Below, piece by piece: positions 8,283 to 15,331 of a DNA stretch of 64,000 nucleotides. Every line of letters starts with the position of its first letter. Position 1 is the stretch's first letter. The notes under the pieces are model-generated. The model was given only the letters and a program-made list of their open reading frames with translations. It did not search any database and had not been told where the DNA came from. The position numbers and the translations under genes were made by a program. The DNA is from Pseudonocardia oroxyli. GTDB lineage: Bacteria > Actinomycetota > Actinomycetes > Mycobacteriales > Pseudonocardiaceae. The stretch spans positions 248,001 to 312,000 of the forward strand of contig NZ_FNBE01000002.1 in assembly GCF_900102195.1 (NCBI RefSeq). Direction: 5' to 3'.

Positions 8283-8896
8283 CGCTCCACCCCCATCTCG
8301 TCCATGGCCAGGCGCAGGGCCTTCAGGCCGTAGAAGATCCTGCTGCGCAGGGTGCCGATCGGAATGCCGAGCTCGGCGGCCACCTCGGCGTGGGGACGGC
8401 CGCGCAGGTGGGTCTGGGCGATCGCGTCCCGGTGCTCGGGGCGGATGCGGCGCAGCGCCTCCTCGACGACCCAGGTGTCGACGACCGCCCGGTCCAGCCC
8501 GTCGGTGACCGGGGCGGTGGGGGAGTCCTGGGGTGCGTCGGTCAGCGTCCGCCGCCAGGGGCGGGCGGCGACCCGGCGGGCCTCGTCGACCACGGCGTTG
8601 CGCGCGATCGAGAACAGCCACGAGCGCAGGCTCGCGATCTCCGGGTCGTAGGTGTCGGCGCGGCGCCACGCACGCAGGAACACCTCCTGCACCACCTCCT
8701 GCGCCGCGCCCTCGTCGCCCAGCTGCCGCAGCGCGAAGCGGTAGAGCTCCGCGCCGTAGGCGGTGTAGGCGCGGCGCAGCCCGACCTCGGTGTCGAGCGC
8801 TCCCGGTGCCGGGCCGGCGACCGGGGCCGCCCGTCGGACCACTCCCATGGACATCCCTCCGGGAGGACGTACGTGCGCGGGCGCCGGATCGTTCAT
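8279..8896 (-). CDS. ECF RNA polymerase sigma factor (first pair)
   Basis: A 205-residue group 4 sigma factor. Region 2 is YRFALRQLGDEGAAQEVVQEVFLRAWRRADTYDP, and region 4 carries GRPHAEVAAELGIPIGTLRSRIFYGLKALR. The annotated ATG at 8896 overlaps the sortase stop by 4 bases. Internal ATGs at codons 15 and 17 are alternatives, and the first codons (MNDPAPAHVRPPGG) look non-conserved. It is followed by its anti-sigma gene with a 4-base overlap. Likely autoregulation of the operon by this sigma factor is inferred from arrangement only; I could not define a matching promoter. Confidence 0.92.
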   Translation of the reverse strand: MNDPAPAHVRPPGGMSMGVVRRAAPVAGPAPGALDTEVGLRRAYTAYGAELYRFALRQLGDEGAAQEVVQEVFLRAWRRADTYDPEIASLRSWLFSIARNAVVDEARRVAARPWRRTLTDAPQDSPTAPVTDGLDRAVVDTWVVEEALRRIRPEHRDAIAQTHLRGRPHAEVAAELGIPIGTLRSRIFYGLKALRLAMDEMGVER

Positions 8897-9444
8897 CCGG
8901 TGCGCACGGCGTGGACCACGAGGTTGTCGGTGTAGCTGCGTGCGCCCCGGTCGAACGCGCCCGCGCAGGTGACCAGCCGCACGACGTCCTCGCCGGTCGC
9001 GCCGAACACCGCGAACGTCGGGAACGCGTCCTTGGCGACCTGCTCCACCCGCTCGACGGCGTAGACCGCGCGCTGTCCGCCGCGCTCGACCTCCACGCGG
9101 TCGCCCGCCGCCAGGTCGCGGAGGCGGTGGAAGACCGCCGGTCCGCTGCGGGAGTCGACGTGGCCGAGCAGGACCGTCGCCGCGCTGCGGCCGCCTCCGG
9201 CGAACCAGCCGACCCGCGCGTAGTCGGCGGGCACCTCGGCCGTCCCGTCCGGGGCCACGCCGAGGGGGATCGGCGCCGTGTCGATCCCGAGGGCCGGGAT
9301 CCGCACGGCGGTGGGCGGGCCCGGCGGGCCGGTTCCCGTGCTCGCGGGCGGCCCCGACACCGCGGGCTGCGGTGTCGGGGCCGCGGAGCAGCCGACGGTC
9401 AGGAGCGCGGCGACCGCGAGCGGGACCAGGTCACGCCGACGCAC
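8893..9444 (-). CDS. class F-type sortase, predicted lipoprotein
   Basis: A 183-residue transpeptidase-fold protein. A basic N-terminus and hydrophobic stretch end in a lipobox-like LLTVGC (Cys19), so it is probably a lipid-anchored surface protein. Sortase catalytic residues are visible: His95 in LLGHVDS, Cys160 in RLVTCAG and Arg169 in GARSYTDN. Short actinobacterial enzymes of this layout belong to class F, whose substrates are poorly known. It overlaps both the CHRD gene upstream (14 bases) and the sigma gene downstream (4 bases). The CHRD protein has a C-terminal membrane segment and Arg tail, so it is the obvious candidate substrate. Confidence 0.88.
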   Translation of the reverse strand: MRRRDLVPLAVAALLTVGCSAAPTPQPAVSGPPASTGTGPPGPPTAVRIPALGIDTAPIPLGVAPDGTAEVPADYARVGWFAGGGRSAATVLLGHVDSRSGPAVFHRLRDLAAGDRVEVERGGQRAVYAVERVEQVAKDAFPTFAVFGATGEDVVRLVTCAGAFDRGARSYTDNLVVHAVRTG

Positions 9445-10147
9445 GGCGGCGGAGCCAGACCGCCCCGCCTGCGCCGGCGGCCAGCACCGCGCCTGCCCCG
9501 AGCGCGATCGCAGCGGTCCCGGTGTCGGTCTCGGTCGCGGCGCCGCCCGCGCCCGTCGCGACCCCGCCCATGGGCACCTCGGTCAGCTGGCCGCGCACCG
9601 CACCCGCGGTGAACGTCGCGGTGTGGGTGTCGGTGAAGAACGCCGCCGGGTCGGCCTCGATCCGGTCGAGGGTGAACCCGGTGCCGGTGTCCTGGCCGTT
9701 CGCCATGACGCCCGTGGTGAACGGTCCCTGCAGGCAGCCCGCGCTGCGCAGGGTGCCGTCCCCCGCGTCCTCGGGGTTGGGGAAGGCGATGCGCGGCGGA
9801 CCCGCGGACCCGGCGTCCCCCTCGTGGATGTGCGTCGCCGTGCGGGCGGGGCTCTGGTAGGGCGGGGTGACGCCGTCGAGGGTGATGTCGTAGCAGATCA
9901 CCTCGAGCTCGCTGTTGAGCCGGTAGTGGAAGGTCCCGGTCGCGCCGGGCTCGCCCGGCGTGGCGACGCCGTCGTTGTTCACGACCATGTCCGGGGTGGC
10001 CATCGCGGTGAACATGCTGGTGAACTCGGCGGGCTCGGCCACCTCGCCGTCCTGGGCGCTCGCGGTGCCCGCCCCGAAGGCGGCCAGGCCTGCGACCACG
10101 GCGGCCACCGTGGCGGCCCGCAGGGTGCGGTGCAGAACGCTCGTCAT
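9431..10147 (-). CDS. secreted CHRD-domain protein with C-terminal membrane anchor
   Basis: A 238-residue exported protein. The signal peptide spans about residues 1-30 (ending near GTASAQ). A CHRD domain fills most of the mature part: TGTFHYRLNSELEVICYDITL, then HIHEGDAGSAGPPRIAFPNP, and TATFTAGAVRGQL near the end. A Gly/Ala-rich hydrophobic helix and an Arg tail (WLRRRASA) close the protein. No LPXTG motif precedes the helix; the nearest sequence is ETDTGTAA. Start ATG 10147 has a GGGAGA ribosome site. It heads the six-gene operon, followed by the sortase that may anchor it. Confidence 0.85.
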   Translation of the reverse strand: MTSVLHRTLRAATVAAVVAGLAAFGAGTASAQDGEVAEPAEFTSMFTAMATPDMVVNNDGVATPGEPGATGTFHYRLNSELEVICYDITLDGVTPPYQSPARTATHIHEGDAGSAGPPRIAFPNPEDAGDGTLRSAGCLQGPFTTGVMANGQDTGTGFTLDRIEADPAAFFTDTHTATFTAGAVRGQLTEVPMGGVATGAGGAATETDTGTAAIALGAGAVLAAGAGGAVWLRRRASA

Positions 10148-10169
10148 GGGTGTCTCCCTCAGCTCGTCC

Positions 10170-10185
10170 ATCCGATTTGTCGGAT
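10170..10185. promoter_or_regulatory. inverted repeat upstream of the CHRD-sortase-sigma operon
   Basis: A perfect dyad, ATCCGA and TCGGAT separated by four bases, lies 23 bp upstream of the operon's first start codon. The position fits a 5' untranslated region or promoter-proximal operator. No known regulator motif was recognised. Confidence 0.4.
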
Positions 10186-10230
10186 ATACGAAGCCGACGG
10201 CGGTCGCGTTCACCGCGGGGAGCGGCCGAT

Positions 10231-10255
10231 CGGTTGCACTCCATGCCGGCAACCG
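10231..10255. promoter_or_regulatory. second inverted repeat in the CHRD operon promoter region
   Basis: CGGTTGC (10231-10237) and GCAACCG (10249-10255) form a perfect 7-bp dyad with an 11-base spacer, about 85 bp upstream of the CHRD start codon. The GCAACC-like arm could also be part of an ECF sigma -35 element on the minus strand. Assignment is tentative. The rest of this 254-base gap (10148-10401) shows nothing else I can name. Confidence 0.4.
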
Positions 10256-10401
10256 ACCGGCCGCAGCGCCGTCACAGGAGACCGAAGGCCCACACCCGAG
10301 GACTCACCGCGAGAACGCATCGTTCGAGCCCGGTGTCACTCGCGACTCACCGGTCCAACGACCGCGCACCCGGGGTGGTGACGGGTGGTGACCGGTGCTG
10401 T

Positions 10402-10578
10402 CTAGTGCGCGTGCTCGTGGACCTGCTCGGCCGCGGCGTCGTGCGCGTGGGTGTGCTCGTGGGAGTCGCCGTCGTGGCTGTGGGTGTGGCTGTGCTCGAC
10501 GTGCTGGTGCTCGTGCGCCCCGTGCTCGTGGGTGTGCGCGGTGTCGCCGTGGCTGTGCTCGTGGGTGTGAACGCTCAT
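10402..10578 (-). CDS. histidine-rich small protein, predicted metal-binding
   Basis: A 58-residue peptide in which 21 residues are histidine, arranged mostly as His-x-His with Glu, Thr, Ser or Asp between (start MSVHTHEHSHGDT, end VHEHAH). Such alternating repeats bind nickel, zinc or copper, as in Hpn-like storage proteins and His-rich chaperones. No signal peptide or membrane segment is visible, so it is probably cytoplasmic. ATG 10578 is chosen because the upstream extension to 10641 is not His-rich. The reading frame has strong codon consistency (CAC for His), so it is unlikely to be chance. A nickel/cobalt transporter lies 9 kb away. Confidence 0.68.
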   Translation of the reverse strand: MSVHTHEHSHGDTAHTHEHGAHEHQHVEHSHTHSHDGDSHEHTHAHDAAAEQVHEHAH

Positions 10579-10686
10579 GACGGCAGACGGTAGGCCCCGC
10601 GGCGCCCCGGCGGAACGGGTTCGGCGCTCTCCCCAGGACATTCCTGTTGCCGCGTCGTTGCAGGTGAGAGGCCCTCTCCCCTGGCC

Positions 10687-10726
10687 GTGAGCGGCGATAG
10701 TCGCCCTGGCGACGATCGCCGCTCAC
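10687..10726. repeat. 40-bp extragenic palindrome, copy 1
   Basis: Two 19-base arms starting GTGAGCGGCGAT pair almost perfectly (one mismatch) around a 2-base CT centre. It lies between the katG remnant and the His-rich gene. A near-identical element occurs at 56672-56711. The structure resembles REP-type extragenic palindromes; it could also act as a terminator, although no U-tract follows. Confidence 0.8.
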
Positions 10727-10738
10727 AGTCGTGGATCG

Positions 10739-11436
10739 TCAGCGCAGGTCGTAGCGGTCCAGGTCCATGACCTTCACCCACGCGGCGACGAAGTCGCGGA
10801 CGAACCGCTCCGTGGCGTCGTCGGCGGAGTAGACCTCGACCATCCCGCGCAGGATCGAGTTCGAACCGAACACGAGATCGACGGCCGTGGCGGTGCGCAC
10901 GACGGTGCCCTGGGCGTCCCGCGCCTCGTACACGCCCTCCTCGTCGCGCGCGGTGCCCCACTCGACGTCGAGGTTCAGCAGTGTCCGGAAGATGTCGTGC
11001 GCCGTCGAGACCGGAGGGGGGCGAAGCGCTGGGCGCCCTCGCCCGCGCCCCCGCGGCCGTCGAGCTGGCGGTAGGTGCCGGCGGCGTGCCAGGACATGCG
11101 GATGAACAGCGGGCCGTAGTGGCCCCAGTCGGCGGGCCACCAGTCCTGCGAGGTGCGCATGACCGAGACGATGTCGGCCTTGACGGCGTCGAAGTCCAGC
11201 TGCGCGACGGCCTTCTTGTAGTCGAAGTCGGCGCCCAGCAGGTCGGGGTCCGGCGAGGTCCGGGTGAGGACGGACAGCTCGACCTGGTCCGGCCACCAGT
11301 CGCGGTTGCTGCGCGGCCGGTGCTCCGGGTGGAACGTGGGGCCCGCCAGCGCCGGGTTCTCGCTCTCGCTGCGGCTCGCGGTGGTGTCGGTGCCCTGCGG
11401 GCTCGCGGTCTCGTCTCGGGGTTTCGGGTCGGTCAC
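10739..11436 (-). pseudogene. katG: katG catalase-peroxidase remnant (internal deletion)
   Basis: The first part, from GTG 11436 ([13 protein letters not shown]), matches the KatG N-terminus through the distal heme-pocket motif [11 protein letters not shown] and [14 protein letters not shown]. The sequence then jumps, near 11025-11035, into a different frame that encodes the extreme KatG C-terminus: [32 protein letters not shown], then FVRDFVAAWVKVMDLDRYDL. About 500 residues, including the proximal heme ligand, are missing compared with the usual 740. It cannot be an active enzyme. A furA remnant lies directly upstream, as furA does before intact katG in mycobacteria. Confidence 0.92.
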
Positions 11437-11437
11437 G

Positions 11438-11545
11438 TCAGCCCTCTCTCGGTGTCGGGGGGTTCGCTCGCACCGCGGCGAGCACGGCCTTGCGCGGCGC
11501 GGTCACGCGCAGGCCCGCGCCGCGGAGGAGGGCGGTGTCGTCCAC
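11438..11545 (-). pseudogene. furA: furA N-terminal remnant
   Basis: A 35-codon stretch from GTG 11545 to a TGA at 11438. It contains [20 protein letters not shown] followed by RANP, the first helix region of FurA-type regulators. The sequence then becomes PTPREG and stops, so the rest of the gene is lost. It ends 1 base before the katG remnant, the classical furA-katG order. The position and matching motif make chance resemblance unlikely, although the fragment is short. No regulator function is possible because the HTH end and metal sites are absent. Confidence 0.72.
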
Positions 11546-11556
11546 GAGGTCGTCGG

Positions 11557-11775
11557 TCAGGGCGGGTTCGGGCCGCGCAGCCACCACGTCCACACCCATC
11601 CGCTCGTCATCGCCACCGTCGCCGCCGTCGCCACCGCGGGGCTCGCGGAGGCGAAGCCCACCAGCAGGCCCAGCACGCCCACCCCGAGCAGGACCGCGGC
11701 GGCGAGCCGTCGGCGCCGGTGGGCGGCGACGGCATCGCTCGGGACGTCGGCGGCGGTTCTCCGATCTCCGACCAC
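11557..11775 (-). CDS. small membrane protein, hypothetical
   Basis: A 72-residue reading frame with a GTG start at 11775, about 3 bases after GGAGGT. An Arg-rich N-terminal segment (AAHRRRRL) precedes two adjoining hydrophobic stretches (AAAVLLGVGVLGLLVGFA and PAVATAATVAMTSGWVWTWW). The protein would be mostly membrane-embedded. It is immediately upstream of the furA remnant. I do not recognise a family; an ATG at 11817 gives a longer frame with an unlikely Arg-rich leader. Confidence 0.45.
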   Translation of the reverse strand: MVGDRRTAADVPSDAVAAHRRRRLAAAVLLGVGVLGLLVGFASASPAVATAATVAMTSGWVWTWWLRGPNPP

Positions 11776-11871
11776 GACACCTCCCGAGGGCCGCCGGCGA
11801 CGACCGTCGAGCGGCACGGGGGACTGCTGCCCGGTTCTGCGGCGCCCAAACCTTGAACGCTCCGGAAAGTC

Positions 11872-12060
11872 CTACCGGACCTCGTCGTCGGGGAGGTGGC
11901 CCCGGGCGGCGGGCACGTCCACCTGCGGCCCGCCCGGTACCTCGGCCATGGGCTCGACGCCATCCGCCTGGTCGTCGGGGATCGACTCGCGCGGGGCGGC
12001 CTCGGGGCGGGGGGTCTCGTCGTCGCGGTTCTCGTCGCGGTTCTCGCCGTCTCGGGTCAT
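11872..12060 (-). CDS. small acidic hypothetical protein
   Basis: A 62-residue, strongly charged protein (MTRDGENRDENRDD at the start) with many Asp, Glu, Pro and Arg residues and no hydrophobic core. It is likely disordered in solution. ATG 12060 is preceded by a weak purine run. Such short charged ORFs are common in actinomycetes and are often stress-induced, but nothing here shows a role. Confidence 0.45.
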   Translation of the reverse strand: MTRDGENRDENRDDETPRPEAAPRESIPDDQADGVEPMAEVPGGPQVDVPAARGHLPDDEVR

Positions 12061-12202
12061 GGCGCAGGGCTACCCGGGCAGCCCTGGTTCACCCGCTCGC
12101 GGATCGCGTCGGTGTGATCGTCGGGTGCCGGGGTAGCCGGACGGGGAGCCCGCGTGAAAACGCCGCCCGGGACCCTCGACCCCGGATGCCGGAGGACCTG
12201 CC

Positions 12203-12568
12203 ATGACCGTCTCCCCGCTCGCCCCCTCCCTCTCCGTCCGCACCGTGGACCCCTCGACGTACGTGATCGGGGTGACCGGTGACCTCGACGCCGTGACGGT
12301 GGTCCGGCTCCTGCGGCTGCTCGACGCCCGCCTGGCCCTGCCGTCGACCGGGCGACCGACGACCGACGCGGTGCACCTCGACCTGACCCGGGCCGAGCGG
12401 GTCGCCCCGGGCGCCCTGGTCGCGCTCAAGCACGCCCGCCACTCCTGCGCCCGACGCCGGGTGGAGCTCACCCTCGTCGTCGACGACGACCTCGCCGACC
12501 GGGTGGCGCCGCGCGACCGCGCCGAGCTGGGCCGACACCGGCTGTCGAGCGAGTGGCGGGCCCCGTGA
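12203..12568 (+). CDS. STAS-like domain protein
   Basis: A 121-residue protein with the alternating strand and helix pattern of anti-sigma antagonists: STYVIGVTGDLDAVTVVRLL near the start, HLDLTRAERVAPGALVALKHA in the middle and VELTLVVDDDLADRV later. In STAS switch proteins the middle segment carries the phosphorylated serine (often DxSG). Here the equivalent is ERVAPGAL, with no serine, so regulation by phosphorylation may be lost or altered. Its stop overlaps the start of the SDR gene by 1 base (TGATG). A GGAGGA site precedes the ATG. Confidence 0.62.
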   Translation: MTVSPLAPSLSVRTVDPSTYVIGVTGDLDAVTVVRLLRLLDARLALPSTGRPTTDAVHLDLTRAERVAPGALVALKHARHSCARRRVELTLVVDDDLADRVAPRDRAELGRHRLSSEWRAP

Positions 12569-13548
12569 TGCGGGGCATCCAGCTCGCCGGTGGCGTCGTG
12601 GTCGTGACCGGCGCGACGAGCGGGATCGGCCGGGCCACCGCGCTGCGCCTGGTCGCGGAGGGGGCGACGGTCGTGGGGGTGGCCCGCGACGAGGCCGCTC
12701 TCGCCGAGCTCGACGGGGTCGTGGGTCTGCCCGCGGACGTCACCGACGCCGACGCCGTGGAGCGGGTGGCCGCCGAGACGATCAGTCGGTTCGGCCGGAT
12801 CGACGGGTGGGTCAACTGTGCGGGGGTCATCACGTTCGGCCGGTTCTGCGACGTCCCGCTCGCCGAGCACCGGCGCGTCCTGGACGTCGATCTGATGGGC
12901 GCGGTGCACGGCTGCCGGGCGGCGCTGCCCGGGATGCTGGTGCACGGGCGCGGCGTGATCGTCAACGTGTCCTCGATCCTCGGCGTGGTCGCCCTGCCCT
13001 ACGGCGCGGCCTACTCGATGGCGAAGTTCGGGTTGCGCGGCCTGGGGGTGAGCCTGCGCCAGGAGCTGCGCACCTCCGGGGTGTCCGGGGTGGACGTGGC
13101 CACGGTGCTGCCGGGTGCGGTCGACACACCGATCTGGCGGGTCGGGGGCAACCGGAGCGGCCGGGCGCCGCGGGTGGCCCCGCCGACCTACGACCCGGAG
13201 CGGGTGTCGCGGATCGTGGTCGGCCGGTTGCGCAGGCCTCGGCGCGAGGTCGTGGCGGGCGGTCCGCTGACCTCGATGCTGCTGGTCGTGCACAAGGTCG
13301 TGCCCGGTCTGGCCGAGCGGGTGCTGGCCGAGGAGGTCGCCCGCTACGCCCTGGGAGGCGACGCCGCGCCGCCGACGTCGGGCAACCTGCACCGGGTCCC
13401 CGAGGGGCCGCGGCGCGTGCCCGACGGCTGGAACGGGGCCGGGCGGGAGCGGACGAGGCGGCTCGCCGCGGTGGTGGGCACGGTGGGTGCCGCGGTGGGT
13501 GCCGTGGCGGCGGCCGCAGCGACGTTCGGCGCTGGGCGTCGGGGGTAG
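12568..13548 (+). CDS. short-chain dehydrogenase/reductase
   Basis: A 326-residue SDR. The cofactor motif TGATSGIGR lies near residues 14-22, then NCAGVITFG and the catalytic block: Ser in IVNVSSILGV and Tyr-x3-Lys in YGAAYSMAKFG. A C-terminal extension after residue 220, with a hydrophobic Ala/Val stretch at the very end (VGTVGAAVGAVAAAAATF), suggests membrane attachment. ATG 12568 overlaps the STAS gene stop by 1 base; an in-frame GTG lies at 12553. It heads a run of four tightly spaced genes, with P450, SRPBCC and FAD oxidoreductase next. The substrate is unknown; a lipid or isoprenoid alcohol is plausible. Confidence 0.88.
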   Translation: MRGIQLAGGVVVVTGATSGIGRATALRLVAEGATVVGVARDEAALAELDGVVGLPADVTDADAVERVAAETISRFGRIDGWVNCAGVITFGRFCDVPLAEHRRVLDVDLMGAVHGCRAALPGMLVHGRGVIVNVSSILGVVALPYGAAYSMAKFGLRGLGVSLRQELRTSGVSGVDVATVLPGAVDTPIWRVGGNRSGRAPRVAPPTYDPERVSRIVVGRLRRPRREVVAGGPLTSMLLVVHKVVPGLAERVLAEEVARYALGGDAAPPTSGNLHRVPEGPRRVPDGWNGAGRERTRRLAAVVGTVGAAVGAVAAAAATFGAGRRG

Positions 13549-13556
13549 CCGCCCTC

Positions 13557-14897
13557 ATGACCCGTGTCGCGAACCCTGGAGACCCGACCCTCAGCCCGGC
13601 CGACACCGCCCGCGTCCTGGGCCTGGCGCTCGCCCCGATCGTGGCCCAGGGGGTGATCGCCCGGCGGCCCGCGGTCGTGCGGATCGCGGGCGGGCTCGAC
13701 ACGGACGGTCGCGGGGTGCGGGAGCTGCAGCGCGTCCGGGAGCGGTACGGGCCCGGCCCGGTCCGGGTGCCGCTGCCGGGCCGCCGGCTGGCGCTGGTCC
13801 TGGACCCCGACGACGTCGAACGGGTCCTCGACGAGACACCGGTGCCGTTCGCCCCGGCCAACCGGGAGAAGAAGGCCGCCCTCGGTCAGTTCCAGCCGCA
13901 CGGCACGCTGGTCTCGCACGGCGAGCTGCGGGCACAGCGGCGCCGCTTCACCGAGGCCGTGCTGGACACCGGGCAGCCGATGCACCCCTTCGCCGCGCGG
14001 ATGACCGAGGTGATCCGCGCCGAGATGACCGAACCGATCGCCGTCGCGGCAGGCACGGGCACCCTGGACTGGCCGCCCTTCGCGCGGGCGTGGTGGCGCG
14101 TCGTCCGGCGGATCGTCCTGGGTGAGGGCGCCCGGGACGACCACGCCCTGACCGACGACCTCACCCGGCTCCGCCAGGCGGGCAACTGGTCGTACCTGGC
14201 CCCGCGGCAACGGAGGCGGCGGGACCGGTTCCGCGCGGCCCTGGCCGCGCACCTGGAGCGCGCCGAACCCGGCAGCCTGGCCGAGCTCGTCGCCCGGATG
14301 CCTGCCGAGCCCGGGGTGGATCGGGTGGACCAGGTCCCCCAGTGGCTGTTCGCCTTCGACCCGGCGGGCGCGGTCACCCTGCGTGCGCTCGGTGCGCTGG
14401 CCGCCCGACCCGCGGAGCTCGGCCGGGCCCGCGGGGAGCTGGACGGCCTCGACCTGGCCCGCCCCCAGGAGCTCGCCCGGCTGCGGGCGGTCGTCCTGGA
14501 GTCGGTCCGGCTCTGGCCGACGACCCCGCTGCTGCTGCGCGACACCACCACCGAGACCGACTGGCGCACCGGGACCCTGCCCGCGGGGACCGGACTGCTG
14601 ATCCCCGCCTGGTACCTGCACCGCGACACCGCTCGGGACCCCGAGGCCGACGAGCTGCGTCCCGACCGGTGGCTCGACGGCGCCGCGTCCGCGGACCGCG
14701 CGCTCGTGCCGTTCAGCGGCGGGCCGGGGGTGTGCCCCGGCCGCGAACTCGTCCTGTTCACGGCGAGCACGGCGCTGGCGGCCCTGCTCGAGCAGCTCGA
14801 CGTCGGGCTGCCGCTGGACTCCCCGCTCGCCGTCGGAGAACCGTTGCCCGCCGGGCTCGATCCCTACCACCTGCGACTGGAGGCGTCGAAGCGATGA
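13557..14897 (+). CDS. cytochrome P450
   Basis: A 446-residue P450. The heme-ligand signature is FSGGPGVCPGRELV near the C-terminus, and the K-helix ExxR appears in LESVRLWP. The I-helix reads FAFDPAGAVTLRAL, where the usual acidic residue before Thr is Val (AGAVT); proton delivery may therefore differ from standard monooxygenases. It starts 8 bases after the SDR stop and ends in a 4-base overlap with the SRPBCC gene. The cluster suggests oxidation of a hydrophobic compound. No ferredoxin gene is adjacent. Confidence 0.9.
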   Translation: MTRVANPGDPTLSPADTARVLGLALAPIVAQGVIARRPAVVRIAGGLDTDGRGVRELQRVRERYGPGPVRVPLPGRRLALVLDPDDVERVLDETPVPFAPANREKKAALGQFQPHGTLVSHGELRAQRRRFTEAVLDTGQPMHPFAARMTEVIRAEMTEPIAVAAGTGTLDWPPFARAWWRVVRRIVLGEGARDDHALTDDLTRLRQAGNWSYLAPRQRRRRDRFRAALAAHLERAEPGSLAELVARMPAEPGVDRVDQVPQWLFAFDPAGAVTLRALGALAARPAELGRARGELDGLDLARPQELARLRAVVLESVRLWPTTPLLLRDTTTETDWRTGTLPAGTGLLIPAWYLHRDTARDPEADELRPDRWLDGAASADRALVPFSGGPGVCPGRELVLFTASTALAALLEQLDVGLPLDSPLAVGEPLPAGLDPYHLRLEASKR

Positions 14898-15331
14898 GTG
14901 TCCGAGTGGAACGCCGGATCCCCGCGGCGCCGGAGCGGGTGTTCGCCGTGCTCGCCGACGGCTGGAGCTACCCGCTGTGGGTCGTGGGCGCGACCCACAT
15001 GCGAGACGTCGACGAGACCTTCCCCGCCGTCGGGTCGCGGCTGCACCACAGCGTGGGGTCGTGGCCGCTCCAGATCGAGGACGACACCGAGGTCCTCGCG
15101 TGCACGCCGGCTGAGCTGCTGGAGCTGCGCGGGTACGCCTGGCCCGCGGGCGCGGCCCGGATCCGGATCGAGGTGCGGCCGGACGCGGCCGGCAGCCTCG
15201 TCGTCATGACCGAGAACGCCGAACGGGGTCCGGCCCGACTGATTCCGGGGGTGGTGCAGCAGGCGCTGCTGGTGCCGCGCAACCGCGAGTCCCTCGCCCG
15301 GCTCGCCGCCGTCGTCTGTGAGCGGGGATGA
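14894..15331 (+). CDS. SRPBCC family (polyketide cyclase/START-like) protein
   Basis: A 145-residue hydrophobic-cavity protein. It begins RVERRIPAAPERVFAVLADGWSYPLWVVGATHMRD, the standard opening of SRPBCC proteins. It continues with an alternating strand pattern and ends in a long helix (ARLIPGVVQQALLVPRNRESLARLA). Such proteins bind lipids or aid cyclisation. It overlaps the P450 upstream by ATGA and the FAD oxidoreductase downstream by ATGA, so it belongs to the same operon and probably handles its substrate. Confidence 0.87.
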   Translation: MSVRVERRIPAAPERVFAVLADGWSYPLWVVGATHMRDVDETFPAVGSRLHHSVGSWPLQIEDDTEVLACTPAELLELRGYAWPAGAARIRIEVRPDAAGSLVVMTENAERGPARLIPGVVQQALLVPRNRESLARLAAVVCERG

